Shown: positions 7,652 to 15,178 of the stretch, in pieces
How positions within the stretch are numbered: the first letter of the stretch is position 1
Layout: the number at the start of each line of letters is the position of its first letter
Assembly: GCA_964539785.1 (NCBI GenBank)
Contig: CAZIJQ010000036.1
Coordinates: 1-24,502 of the forward strand
Direction of reading: 5' to 3'
DNA: 24,502 nt
Source of the DNA: JABMPO01 sp964539785
Lineage (GTDB): Bacteria; Fidelibacterota; Marinisomatia; Marinisomatales; TCS56
The notes under the pieces: model-generated
Seen by the model: only the letters and a program-made list of their open reading frames with translations
What the model was told of the DNA's origin: nothing
Database searches by the model: none
Made by a program: the position numbers and the translations under genes

Positions 7652-8782
7652 ATGAATACAAATCAACTTACAATAATTTTACGATCGTTATTAATATTAA
7701 TAATTGGACTCGCAGTTTTACCTGCCGAATCCGGGCGCTGGGGATGGGCTTCCCATCGCTATATCAATGAAAATGCTGTGGATTATCTGCCGCCAGAGAT
7801 GAGTTTTTTTCAAGCTCAACGTGATTTTTTACATGATCATTCCACGGATCCTGATACTGACAGCCAACCCGGTTATTATCACTACATTGATATTGATTAT
7901 TACCCAGAATTTTTTCTGGGTACATTACCGCATGATCGGGATTCGCTGGAGGCACTGTATAGTCCCAGCATTGTTATTGACAACGGTACTGTCCCCTGGG
8001 TAATTGACCAATGGATGACTGAATTAACTAATTTGATGGCCGGTGGATACTGGAGTTCCGTGTGGCAAATAGCAGCGGAATTAGGTCACTATGTGGCTGA
8101 TTCACACCAACCGCTGCATTTAACTCTCAATTATAATGGTGGCTTAACCGGGAATTATGGAATTCATTCGCGCTATGAAACCCAGATGATGTACCCTTAT
8201 TTGTCGCAATTACCGCTACCATCCGGTACAGCAATATACTGGGATTCTCCCCTCGATTCTGTTTTTGAGTATATAGAAGATATCTATCCGGTTGTTGCCC
8301 TTGTTATGATTGCCGACGATTCTGCATCCAGCGTCGATCCTAACTATGGTTCAACGTATATTGATCTGATGTGGGCGCAGTTGGATTCAGTCACGACTGA
8401 TGCTGTCCATCGTGCGATTCTTAATCTTGCCAGTATTTGGTATACCTGCTGGATCAATGCCGGTAGCCCGGTTTTGAATACCAATACCGAATCGATTCAA
8501 CCGGAAAATATTGTTCTTTATCCCAATTTCCCGAACCCATTTAATCCGGTTACCGAATTCACCTATTATTTACCGCAGCAGGCTTTTATCGATATTTCTA
8601 TATATGACATTAATGGCAGAATTATTATGACTTTGGAGAAAGGTAACCAGTCTGCAGGATTTCATAATTTAGGCTGGGATGGGAAAAATCAAAATGGTCA
8701 CTCAGTATCCAGTGGATTGTATTTATTACAACTTGTAACTGATAATTATGTTGCCACACAAAAAATGATGCTGTTACAATAG
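7652..8782 (+). CDS. exported zinc-dependent phospholipase C / S1-P1 nuclease-like enzyme with sorting domain
   Basis: Secreted trinuclear-zinc phosphodiesterase-type enzyme. An N-terminal signal peptide (hydrophobic residues 10-24) leads to RWGWASH: Trp30 and His35 have the spacing of Trp1 and His6 in P1 nuclease, where the mature N-terminal Trp binds zinc. Further ligands are visible: HYID (78), GHYVADSHQPLH (His146, Asp150, His156) and IHSRYE (His172, Glu176). The H-x3-D-x5-H spacing and a final Glu match the Bacillus phospholipase C form, while nucleases usually have Asp there. Residues about 283-376 are a sorting domain with LYPNFPNPFNPVT and a terminal KMMLLQ. The gene starts 5 nt after the amidotransferase gene, so it is co-transcribed, and shares its sorting signal. 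Family is clear; whether it cuts lipid or nucleic acid is not decided by sequence. Confidence 0.85.
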   Translation: MNTNQLTIILRSLLILIIGLAVLPAESGRWGWASHRYINENAVDYLPPEMSFFQAQRDFLHDHSTDPDTDSQPGYYHYIDIDYYPEFFLGTLPHDRDSLEALYSPSIVIDNGTVPWVIDQWMTELTNLMAGGYWSSVWQIAAELGHYVADSHQPLHLTLNYNGGLTGNYGIHSRYETQMMYPYLSQLPLPSGTAIYWDSPLDSVFEYIEDIYPVVALVMIADDSASSVDPNYGSTYIDLMWAQLDSVTTDAVHRAILNLASIWYTCWINAGSPVLNTNTESIQPENIVLYPNFPNPFNPVTEFTYYLPQQAFIDISIYDINGRIIMTLEKGNQSAGFHNLGWDGKNQNGHSVSSGLYLLQLVTDNYVATQKMMLLQ

Positions 8783-8800
8783 GGGAGAAGCAAAGCGACT

Positions 8801-9613
8801 ATGCAAAATTTATTCAGACCTTTAATACTTAACAATCCTTGTGTTATTGGCATGATTCATGTTGCCGCACTACCTGGTACACCCAGTTATTCTGGAAAAA
8901 TGCTGCCGATAATCTCAAATGCTGTAGCAGAAGCTGAGATTTATCAAAAAGCTGGCATTGATATGCTGGCAATCGAGAATATGCATGATGTGCCCTATCT
9001 AAATCGGAATGTTGGACCGGAGATTGCTGCTGCCATGAGTATTATTGGTTATGAGGTTAAAAAATCCACTGGATTGCCAGTTGGAATCCAGATTCTGGCT
9101 GGAGCCAATCAGTCGGCTTTAGCAGCTGCTTGTGCCGCTGGTCTCGACTTTGTACGCGCCGAGGGTTTTGTTTTTGGCCATCTTGCCGATGAAGGAATGA
9201 TGGAAAGCGATGCCGGTACTTTATTACGCTACAGAAAACAAATTGGTGCGGACCATATCGCGGTGATAACCGATATAAAGAAGAAACATAGCTCACACAG
9301 CTTAACTTCTGATATTAGTATAGAAGAAACAGCTATAGCAGCAGAATTATTTTGCAGTGATGGTGTGATTATAACCGGTGAATCAACTGGTCGTCCCGCT
9401 AACATTTCCGAATTAAAAACAGTTAGAGAAAATGTAAATATCCCGGTTCTAGTAGGTTCAGGTATAAATGAAAATAATGTGGTCGATTATCTTCCGGTTT
9501 GTGATGGAATGATAATCGGATCATGGTTTAAAGCTGACGGAAATTGGAAAAACCGCGTAGACCCGGACCGTGTTTCCCGAATGGTTAAAATTGTGCGGGA
9601 CTATCGTAAGTAA
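8801..9613 (+). CDS. btpA: BtpA/SgcQ-family TIM-barrel protein
   Basis: Cytoplasmic TIM-barrel protein of 270 residues. VIGMIHVAALPGTPSY (about 15-30), AEIYQKAGIDMLAIENMHDVPYL, VGIQILAGAN, DFVRAEGFVFGH and the phosphate-loop-like GIIxGSW region near the end (MIIGSWFK) are characteristic of the BtpA family. The cyanobacterial namesake affects photosystem I stability, but most members are in non-photosynthetic bacteria and of unknown role, with SgcQ in a sugar-type operon. It begins 18 nt after the phospholipase-like gene; GGGGAG (8783-8788) is a ribosome site somewhat further away than usual. It is a cytoplasmic protein at the end of an operon of secreted enzymes, so the functional link is unclear. 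Confidence 0.88.
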   Translation: MQNLFRPLILNNPCVIGMIHVAALPGTPSYSGKMLPIISNAVAEAEIYQKAGIDMLAIENMHDVPYLNRNVGPEIAAAMSIIGYEVKKSTGLPVGIQILAGANQSALAAACAAGLDFVRAEGFVFGHLADEGMMESDAGTLLRYRKQIGADHIAVITDIKKKHSSHSLTSDISIEETAIAAELFCSDGVIITGESTGRPANISELKTVRENVNIPVLVGSGINENNVVDYLPVCDGMIIGSWFKADGNWKNRVDPDRVSRMVKIVRDYRK

Positions 9614-9633
9614 TAGTTGGAGTCGGGTCAGTC

Positions 9634-9954
9634 TCAGGATTTTTCTAATTTAACCGCTGTTCCATATACCAGTAATTCGGCAGTAGCGGTCATAATCATC
9701 GATGTTTGAAATCGTATTCCTACGATAGCATCGGCATCAAGATGTTCAGCTTGTTTGATCATTCGGTTTAGCGACTGTTCTCGAGATTCAGCCAGCATTT
9801 TAGTGTATTCCGAAATTTCACCGCCAATCACAGTTTTTAAACCTGCCACAATATCTTTTCCGAGATGGCGGGCGCGGATCGTATTTCCCACAACGGTCCC
9901 CAGACATTCTACTATTTTGTAGCCAGCTATGTTTTCAGTTGTGACAATAATCAT
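9634..9954 (-). CDS. YbjQ/UPF0145 family protein
   Basis: Small (106 residues) cytoplasmic protein of the YbjQ (DUF74, 'heavy-metal-binding') family, which forms pentamers; biochemical function is not established. Family marks are IAGYKIVECLGTVVGNTIRARHLG at the start, AGLKTVIGGEISEYTKML in the middle, and ADAIVGIRF and AELLVYGTAV at the end. The ATG overlaps the TGA of the preceding small membrane-protein gene by 4 bases (ATGA), so the two are translationally coupled. It is convergent with btpA, with 20 nt between the stop codons and no obvious terminator. Confidence 0.92.
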   Translation of the reverse strand: MIIVTTENIAGYKIVECLGTVVGNTIRARHLGKDIVAGLKTVIGGEISEYTKMLAESREQSLNRMIKQAEHLDADAIVGIRFQTSMIMTATAELLVYGTAVKLEKS

Positions 9955-10163
9955 TTTTCTACTTTCTCCAACTCGGCGGTTTCCGGATCACTTTTTCTCT
10001 CATTGTAAATCGCTGAAAGTATTAGAATCAATCCGATTAGAATAGCAGTTAAAGCCAACCCCAGTAATGGATTGCCAATTATGAAACTGATTATTTTACC
10101 AATAAATACTACAACAAATAATATTGCTCCCCCGATTACCAAATAGATACCTGCTTGCTTCAT
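9951..10163 (-). CDS. small two-helix membrane protein
   Basis: Seventy residues with two hydrophobic segments (about 5-26 and 30-52), joined by a short IIGNPLLG turn, and a charged cytoplasmic tail rich in Glu and Lys. I do not recognise a family. The ATG is preceded by GGGAG at good spacing. It is translationally coupled to the YbjQ-family gene, and such pairs suggest that the small membrane protein and YbjQ act together at the membrane, but this is inference. Confidence 0.75.
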   Translation of the reverse strand: MKQAGIYLVIGGAILFVVVFIGKIISFIIGNPLLGLALTAILIGLILILSAIYNERKSDPETAELEKVEK

Positions 10164-10186
10164 ATGAACTCCCGATTATCATGTTC

Positions 10187-10205
10187 TGACATGTAAGTCA
10201 TGTCA
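10187..10205. promoter_or_regulatory. operator-like inverted repeat upstream of the YbjQ operon
   Basis: TGACATG and CATGTCA form a perfect 7-bp inverted repeat around five bases. A third CATGT lies at 10180-10184. The site is 24 bp from the start of the small membrane-protein gene on the minus strand, a normal place for a repressor site. The regulator is unknown. Confidence 0.4.
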
Positions 10206-10267
10206 TTGATAAGAAATAACCTTGCTAAAAATAATACTAAATAAGATATTAACGGAATTAATTACAC

Positions 10268-10297
10268 AATTGTCGTAAATATTATTATGAGACAATT
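10268..10297. promoter_or_regulatory. spaced inverted repeat AATTGTC-N16-GACAATT
   Basis: Two 7-base half-sites, 23 bp centre to centre, lie about 60 nt before the ATG at 10360, in the divergent spacer. Helical spacing of about two turns would suit a dimeric regulator. A chance match in A+T-rich DNA is possible. Confidence 0.25.
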
Positions 10298-10359
10298 ATC
10301 GATCATGTTATTTATGACCGTAAATTGGAACAATCTATTTCAACAATTCTGGAGGTAAT

Positions 10360-10701
10360 ATGAAACGTTTTCTAACCGGGATCATCACCGGGATATTTTC
10401 CTGTGTTTTTATACTCTTAATAACAGCAGCCCAACCGGCTCAGGATGACTCGATTAAATATCACGTTGAGCGGCTGGAAGATATCCTGAAATCAGAAATT
10501 GAAAAAAATCGGGAAAACGGTAGATTTCAATTACAATCGCTTACAATTGATCGCACCCACTGGCATTACCTGCTTGATTCGGCCACCGGTGACCTTTATC
10601 GACTGGAATTATCCCAAACTCCCGGTAACAGCAAGTGGGTTTTGGTGTCTGAATCGAATTTTAGCAATTCACCAACCGCTATCCGCTCGGTTTCACAATG
10701 A
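10360..10701 (+). CDS. small exported protein of unknown function
   Basis: Encodes 113 residues. The first 25 are a signal peptide (Lys-Arg, then a hydrophobic run, then AAQPAQ with a likely cleavage near residue 25). The mature part is mostly charged, with a possible short helix (VERLEDILKSEIEKN) and then a strand-rich stretch with THWHYLLDSATGDLYRLEL, which resembles one blade of a display-type domain. No family is recognised. GGAGG with good spacing precedes the ATG, the best ribosome site in this part. Its TGA overlaps the ATG of the next gene by 4 bases, so the two are co-translated and probably both act in the periplasm. Confidence 0.75.
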   Translation: MKRFLTGIITGIFSCVFILLITAAQPAQDDSIKYHVERLEDILKSEIEKNRENGRFQLQSLTIDRTHWHYLLDSATGDLYRLELSQTPGNSKWVLVSESNFSNSPTAIRSVSQ

Positions 10702-10955
10702 AGAAATTAGTCTTAATATTTCTAATGCTGGTTTTTTTTGGTTGTGAAAACGATGAATGCGGTAGCTGTGGCGGGGGTGTACTCGATGGTTATCTATTTA
10801 AAACAGTTACCCAGGATGATCTTCTGCAATTATCGCCGACTTTACCCGAATTGGAATTAGAAGCTTGCATTAGATTCAAATTCGAGTTAAATGGCAGTGA
10901 TTTTAATCTTGAGACGGTAACGGTTGTTGACGATTGTTGTTGTGATCTTTATTAA
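10698..10955 (+). CDS. Cys-rich small lipoprotein, unknown
   Basis: Encodes 85 residues. A short Lys-Lys start and a hydrophobic run lead to FFGC, a lipobox-like end with Cys16 as the likely lipidated residue. The mature part carries CGSCGGG (about 21-27) and a CCC triplet close to the C-terminus, eight Cys in all counting the lipidated one, which suggests disulfides or metal binding. It is translationally coupled (ATGA) to the preceding exported protein. The last codons overlap the first in-frame codons of the truncated hydrolase downstream, so its C-terminus may be a recombination product. No family is recognised. Confidence 0.68.
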   Translation: MKKLVLIFLMLVFFGCENDECGSCGGGVLDGYLFKTVTQDDLLQLSPTLPELELEACIRFKFELNGSDFNLETVTVVDDCCCDLY

Positions 10956-11305
10956 TATTTGTTGTGGGGTTTTCCATGGGTGCCTACCTCGGAATGGAAT
11001 ATGGATTGACCCGTTCTTATACGATTGGCGGAATTGTTGCAATCGCCGGGTTTATCAGGGATATGGACACCGTGATCAAGTCATTTACCGAATCCAGTAA
11101 ATCAACACCGGTAATGCTGCTGCACGGTCTCGATGATGATATCGTCTCTCCTGACCAAAGTAGAGTAGCTGCGAATCGATTGCGCGAACGGGGGAATCAT
11201 GTCAGCCTGGATATTTATGAGGCAAACCATAAAATCCCGGTCCAAAAATTCGAACCACTCAAAAACTTCATTTTTACAAATTCTATTTCTAGTCATCAGG
11301 AATAA
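10946..11305 (+). pseudogene. 5'-truncated alpha/beta hydrolase (carboxylesterase/phospholipase type)
   Basis: The frame opens after a TGA (10943-10945) with SLLIFVVGFSMGAYLG, which is the beta-strand and nucleophile elbow (GxSxG, here GFSMG) normally found about 100 residues into an alpha/beta hydrolase. It then carries MLLHGLDDDIVSP with the acid residue and YEANHKIP with the catalytic His, and ends at TAA 11303-11305. The N-terminal half, with the oxyanion-hole HG motif and first strands, is absent; the DNA where it should be encodes the Cys-rich lipoprotein. The only starts are GTG at 10964 and ATG at 10976, both inside the elbow strand. About 113 residues remain against about 220 for a full enzyme. 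It is best explained as a deletion or fusion remnant, though the surviving frame is intact. Confidence 0.7.
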
Positions 11306-11311
11306 TAAGCT

Positions 11312-12439
11312 ATGGATATGATTCACCCTTTACTTGAAAAAGATAAGCAAGATCAAGCCCGGAAATATGAAAAAGAGAAACGGTTAATCGGCTTATTCGA
11401 TTCTCTCATTTCATTAATTGTAATTCTCCTATTCTACTTCAGTGGATTGAGCAAGTATCTGGCAAATCTGCTGCCTGAATCATCAGTGATCTGGACATTT
11501 TGCATATATGTATTTTCATTCATATTAATAACATTTTTAATTGGCTTACCAATCGGTTATTACTCCGGCTACGTACGTGAGCATTATTGGGGTTTTTCAA
11601 ATCAGACTGTGAAATCCTGGTTATGGGACCAGTTGAAATCTCTGATGGTTGGTCTAGTCATTTCTCTGATTTTACTGGGATTATTATTCCTGATAATGAG
11701 TCTGTGGCCACAAAATTGGTGGTTGATTGCAGCAATCGCAGTGGCTTTTGTCAGCGTAATCTTTGCAACCATATTCCCGGTAGTAATCATGCCGTTGTTT
11801 AATAAATATTCTCCGATTGAAACCGGCGAATTAACGGAAAGACTTAGTTCTTTACTACAGCGAACCGGATTAAAAGCCAGTGGCTTTTTTATGGAAGACA
11901 TGAGCAAACAGACTAAAAAGGAAAATGCGTTTTTAGGTGGATTGGGCAGAACACGTCGGGTAGTTCTCGGGGATAATTTGATAAATAATATGTCTACGGC
12001 AGAGATCGAATCAGTAATTGCCCATGAGGTCGGGCACTACAAATTTCGTCATATTTGGAAAAATGTTGCTTTCGGGACTATTCAACAATTAATTGTATTT
12101 TATCTGTTACACCGTTTAATGATTGCGATTTTTCCGGAGTTTTTGTCCGATTTTCGCTGGAATCTAACACTATTTCCCATCTTTGCTTTGCTGATGTCGA
12201 TCATCAGCGGGTTTTTATTCGGACCGCTTGGCAATGCTATTTCGCGCCGCTTTGAGCAACAAGCCGATCAAACAGCCTTAGAATTAATTGATGATAAAAA
12301 TGCCTTTTTAACTGCTATGGCAGGCCTGGCAAATCGTAATTTATCAAATGCATATCCATCCAACTGGATTAAATTGCTGTATTATTCCCATCCGCCGATT
12401 GGTGAACGTTTGGAAATGGCTGAAAAATGGGCAGATTAA
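11312..12439 (+). CDS. M48 family zinc metalloprotease (Ste24/CAAX-protease-like)
   Basis: Integral membrane protease of 375 residues. Hydrophobic segments lie near residues 28-44, 60-82, 112-130 and 137-162, with two more after the active site (about 255-275 and 286-308). The zinc motif HEVGH is at 238-242, the third ligand is Glu315 in RRFEQQADQTAL, and the approach sequence ENAFLGGLGRTRRVVLGDNLI is typical of Ste24/M48A. The family cleaves membrane-associated or misfolded proteins inside a chamber open to the membrane; in bacteria it serves envelope quality control. The extended N-terminal membrane part favours the Ste24 branch over HtpX. It begins 6 nt after the truncated hydrolase and is likely transcribed with it. 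Confidence 0.92.
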   Translation: MDMIHPLLEKDKQDQARKYEKEKRLIGLFDSLISLIVILLFYFSGLSKYLANLLPESSVIWTFCIYVFSFILITFLIGLPIGYYSGYVREHYWGFSNQTVKSWLWDQLKSLMVGLVISLILLGLLFLIMSLWPQNWWLIAAIAVAFVSVIFATIFPVVIMPLFNKYSPIETGELTERLSSLLQRTGLKASGFFMEDMSKQTKKENAFLGGLGRTRRVVLGDNLINNMSTAEIESVIAHEVGHYKFRHIWKNVAFGTIQQLIVFYLLHRLMIAIFPEFLSDFRWNLTLFPIFALLMSIISGFLFGPLGNAISRRFEQQADQTALELIDDKNAFLTAMAGLANRNLSNAYPSNWIKLLYYSHPPIGERLEMAEKWAD

Positions 12440-12500
12440 GTTGGTTCAATAATTTAGTATTACCTGGTTTATCATGAATAAAATAAATTAGCAGGAAATC

Positions 12501-13520
12501 TTGTCGGAATATACCCAGATAGCAAAGTGGTGGCATTCAGAAGCCAATAAAAGTGTAATTTGTACACTTTGTCCACGAAATTGTAAAATTTCAGTTGGTT
12601 CTCACGGTTTCTGCAGTACGCGCTTTAATAGCGCTGGTAAACTGGTCACGAGCAGTTATAATTGTGCATCCGGTGTGGCGGTTGATCCGGTTGAGAAGAA
12701 ACCGCTTTACCATTTTCTGCCCGGTTCAACGGTATTTAGTTTTGGCACGATAGGGTGCAATCTGAGTTGCGAATTTTGTCAAAACTGGACACTGAGTCAG
12801 CCTGGTAAAAGTATTCCGGCTCAACAAAAAATCACTCCTCAACAGATAATAGACACTGCTATTAATTCTGGTTGTTCCGGCATAGCTTATACCTACAATG
12901 AGCCAACTATCTTCGGTGAGTGGGTAATCACCGTATCGCAATTAGCCCGGGAGCACGGATTAAAGAATGTAATGGTGAGTAATGGCTACATCAACAGGGA
13001 TGCGCGAATAGCTATTTATCAATACATTGATGCGGTAAATATTGATTTGAAGGCATTCTCCAGTGAGTTTTACCGCAAGTTGACTCATTCCCAGCTTGCC
13101 CCGGTTCTGGAAACTCTTTCATGGATTGTCAATCAACCAGATATCTGGTTAGAAATAACCAACCTGATAATTCCTGATGAAAATGACAGTGAGCAGGATC
13201 TATTCCAATTGACGAAGTATATTGCTGAAGAATTGGGGAACGAGATTCCATTGCATTTTTCAGCATTTCATCCGACCCATAAAATGTTACGGCATCAATC
13301 TACTTCACTTTCAATATTGAAAAAGGCCAAGACCATCGCCGAAGGGAATGGCATTAAATATGTCTATCTTGGAAATATATTTTCCGACAGTGGTCAGAAT
13401 ACTGTGTGTCCCCGTTGTAAAGAAGAATTAATTCTGAGAAAATCATATTCGACGAAGATAAAAATGATTAAAAATGGTCATTGTCTAAATTGCAATGAGT
13501 CAATACAGGGAGTGTTTTGA
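12501..13520 (+). CDS. amrS: AmmeMemoRadiSam system radical SAM enzyme
   Basis: Radical S-adenosylmethionine enzyme of 339 residues. GCNLSCEFCQNW supplies the 4Fe-4S cluster motif CxxxCxxC (Cys86, Cys90, Cys93). An N-terminal Cys cluster (C21, C24, C28, C38) and a C-terminal zinc ribbon (CPRC and CLNC, about residues 308-333) are typical of AmrS rather than of pyruvate-formate-lyase activases. GIAYTYNEPTIF and NVMVSNGYI are family motifs. The start is TTG at 12501, with AGGAA four to five bases upstream; no ATG lies near in this frame. The MEMO-family gene follows after 3 nt, forming the known AmrS-AmrB pair whose reaction is still unknown; no AMMECR1 (AmrA) gene is present in the window. Confidence 0.93.
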   Translation: MSEYTQIAKWWHSEANKSVICTLCPRNCKISVGSHGFCSTRFNSAGKLVTSSYNCASGVAVDPVEKKPLYHFLPGSTVFSFGTIGCNLSCEFCQNWTLSQPGKSIPAQQKITPQQIIDTAINSGCSGIAYTYNEPTIFGEWVITVSQLAREHGLKNVMVSNGYINRDARIAIYQYIDAVNIDLKAFSSEFYRKLTHSQLAPVLETLSWIVNQPDIWLEITNLIIPDENDSEQDLFQLTKYIAEELGNEIPLHFSAFHPTHKMLRHQSTSLSILKKAKTIAEGNGIKYVYLGNIFSDSGQNTVCPRCKEELILRKSYSTKIKMIKNGHCLNCNESIQGVF

Positions 13521-13523
13521 TAG

Positions 13524-14378
13524 ATGAATACCAACTATGTCAGAAAACCAGTAGCGCGTCATTTTTATCCCGAAAACTGCATTCAGGCGATTGAAGATTA
13601 TATCGTTGATTACAGTCCGAGTGACAGTGCAACCAGACATTATTTTGGAGCAATAGTTCCCCATGCCGGGTGGATATATTCCGGGGGAATTGCCGCTCGC
13701 ACAATTAAAACTCTATCGGCTAATATTACGCCTCAAAGCGTAATTGTTTTAGGAGCAGATCACGCTGGCGTAGCTCAGCATTCGGCTCTCACAATCGGTG
13801 AGTGGGAAACACCCCTTGGTCCCGTTACCATCAACAGTAAGTTAGGCAATCAGATCATTGATCAGTCATCGGGCTTAGTAATTGATGATATACAGCCTCA
13901 TACCCGCGAACACTCAATCGAAGTAATCGTTCCCATGCTAAAATATTTCTTCCCAGATATTTCGATTGTCCCGATTATTGTGCGACCTGATATCAGTAGT
14001 ATTGAAGTGGGCCGAATTATTGCTACTGCAATCGGTAATGAGCAGGATATTATCGTTATGGCCTCGACCGATTTAACACATTACGGGTTGAGCTATGGAT
14101 TTACGCCGGCTGGGCTTGGTAAAGATGGATTATCCTGGATGCATGAAAATGATTCAAAAATGATTGATGTAATTCTGACTGGTACTGGAAATGAAATTCT
14201 GGAAGAAGCAAACCGGCATCGGAATGCTTGCGGAGCCGGAGCAATTGCAGCCTTAAAACAAATTGTTGATAGCACTAGTAGGGGGGATGGTCGATTGATT
14301 GAATATTCAACAAGTTACGGGAATAACGATCCGACTGATTTTGATTTAGGAGTTGGGTATGCAGGGATTGTATTTTAA
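13524..14378 (+). CDS. amrB: AmmeMemoRadiSam system protein B (MEMO1 family)
   Basis: MEMO-family protein of 284 residues, related by fold to class III non-haem iron extradiol dioxygenases. Conserved segments are in order: ARHFYP at the start, PHAGWIYSGGIA (about 47-58), GADHAGVA, PHTREHSIEVIVPML, MASTDLTHYG and RNACGAGAI, which together include the His and Cys residues of the predicted metal site. It starts 3 nt after amrS, with which it forms a conserved unit. It ends 15 nt from the convergent acetyltransferase stop. Function in bacteria is unresolved; modification of a protein or RNA with the radical SAM partner is the usual proposal. Confidence 0.94.
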   Translation: MNTNYVRKPVARHFYPENCIQAIEDYIVDYSPSDSATRHYFGAIVPHAGWIYSGGIAARTIKTLSANITPQSVIVLGADHAGVAQHSALTIGEWETPLGPVTINSKLGNQIIDQSSGLVIDDIQPHTREHSIEVIVPMLKYFFPDISIVPIIVRPDISSIEVGRIIATAIGNEQDIIVMASTDLTHYGLSYGFTPAGLGKDGLSWMHENDSKMIDVILTGTGNEILEEANRHRNACGAGAIAALKQIVDSTSRGDGRLIEYSTSYGNNDPTDFDLGVGYAGIVF

Positions 14379-14393
14379 GAAATAACGAGTTGC

Positions 14394-14906
14394 TTAGCGC
14401 AAAATTGCTAAAGGTGCTTTTCCAATTAGTAAATCAACTTTGCTGTTACCGATTATAAATTTTTCTTTCTCATTAAACCTAAATCCTTGTGCTATATACC
14501 AGTCGATCGCTTTTACATTTTTAATGAATACTCCGAGCTGAATAACATCAAATCCTTTTTTTTCAGCGATGCTAACACAAGATCGTAATAAATGCTTCCC
14601 GCAGCCTTGTTTCTGGAATTCCGGATTTACATACAGGGAAATAATATGGAAAAACTTATTTTTATATTTTGCGTCAGCTACAGAATAGCCCACGACTTTA
14701 CCATCAATTTTACAAACTAAACCAATATACTTTTCATAATACCGTTTCAGATTTCGGTCGGTATATTGTGTTTTATGATAATCTTGTATGTCAGTACGAT
14801 TGAGAAATGAACCGTAAGCGTCGAACCAGGTTTGTAAGGCTACCTTCTTAATCTCAGGGAAGTCAGATTTATGCCAGATTGATATTTCCGGTGTATTTAT
14901 TTTCAT
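14394..14906 (-). CDS. GNAT family N-acetyltransferase
   Basis: Single GNAT domain that transfers an acetyl group from acetyl-CoA to an amine; the acceptor is unknown. IISLYVNPEFQKQGCGKHLL holds strand 4 and the acetyl-CoA pyrophosphate loop (QKQGCG, the Q/R-x-x-G-x-G/A motif), and NVKAIDWYIAQGFRFNE is the usual C-terminal motif. The frame is open further upstream to a TTG at 14993, but those 29 residues look unlike a GNAT and no ribosome site precedes them. I choose ATG at 14906 (MKINTPEIS), giving 170 residues, the family's normal size. It is convergent with amrB. Confidence 0.88.
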   Translation of the reverse strand: MKINTPEISIWHKSDFPEIKKVALQTWFDAYGSFLNRTDIQDYHKTQYTDRNLKRYYEKYIGLVCKIDGKVVGYSVADAKYKNKFFHIISLYVNPEFQKQGCGKHLLRSCVSIAEKKGFDVIQLGVFIKNVKAIDWYIAQGFRFNEKEKFIIGNSKVDLLIGKAPLAILR

Positions 14907-14999
14907 GAGAAATTTTGGACTGTATCGAGAATTAGTGTCTGAATAATACGGTCCTGAAATTGTAATTGGAAAGCAAAATTTAGTAATCGTCAAACTTAG

Positions 15000-15019
15000 T
15001 TTATATTATATAATATAAA
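15000..15019. promoter_or_regulatory. 20-bp perfect A+T palindrome carrying TATAAT on both strands
   Basis: TTTATATTAT and ATAATATAAA form an uninterrupted palindrome midway between the acetyltransferase and kinase genes, which diverge from it. It contains TATAAT on the plus strand (15009-15014) and on the minus strand (15005-15010), so it could be a shared divergent -10 region or an operator. No clear -35 boxes accompany it. Confidence 0.4.
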
Positions 15020-15178
15020 GTGGATGGCAGGTAATTTGCGAATAGGTTGTTGAGCATATGAAATTGAATGGTTGTATAAGTAAATTAAATAACGGTAACA
15101 TGACAAGTACTCTTGTGTGGATAAAAATAGAAAAATATTGTAGTTGATAATCGTTAGTTGGTATTGTCAGGTAAGCAA

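Noticed and set aside
14907..14993. TTG-started 29-residue extension of the acetyltransferase
   Set aside because: No ribosome site, sequence unlike GNAT, and the ATG at 14906 gives the normal length.
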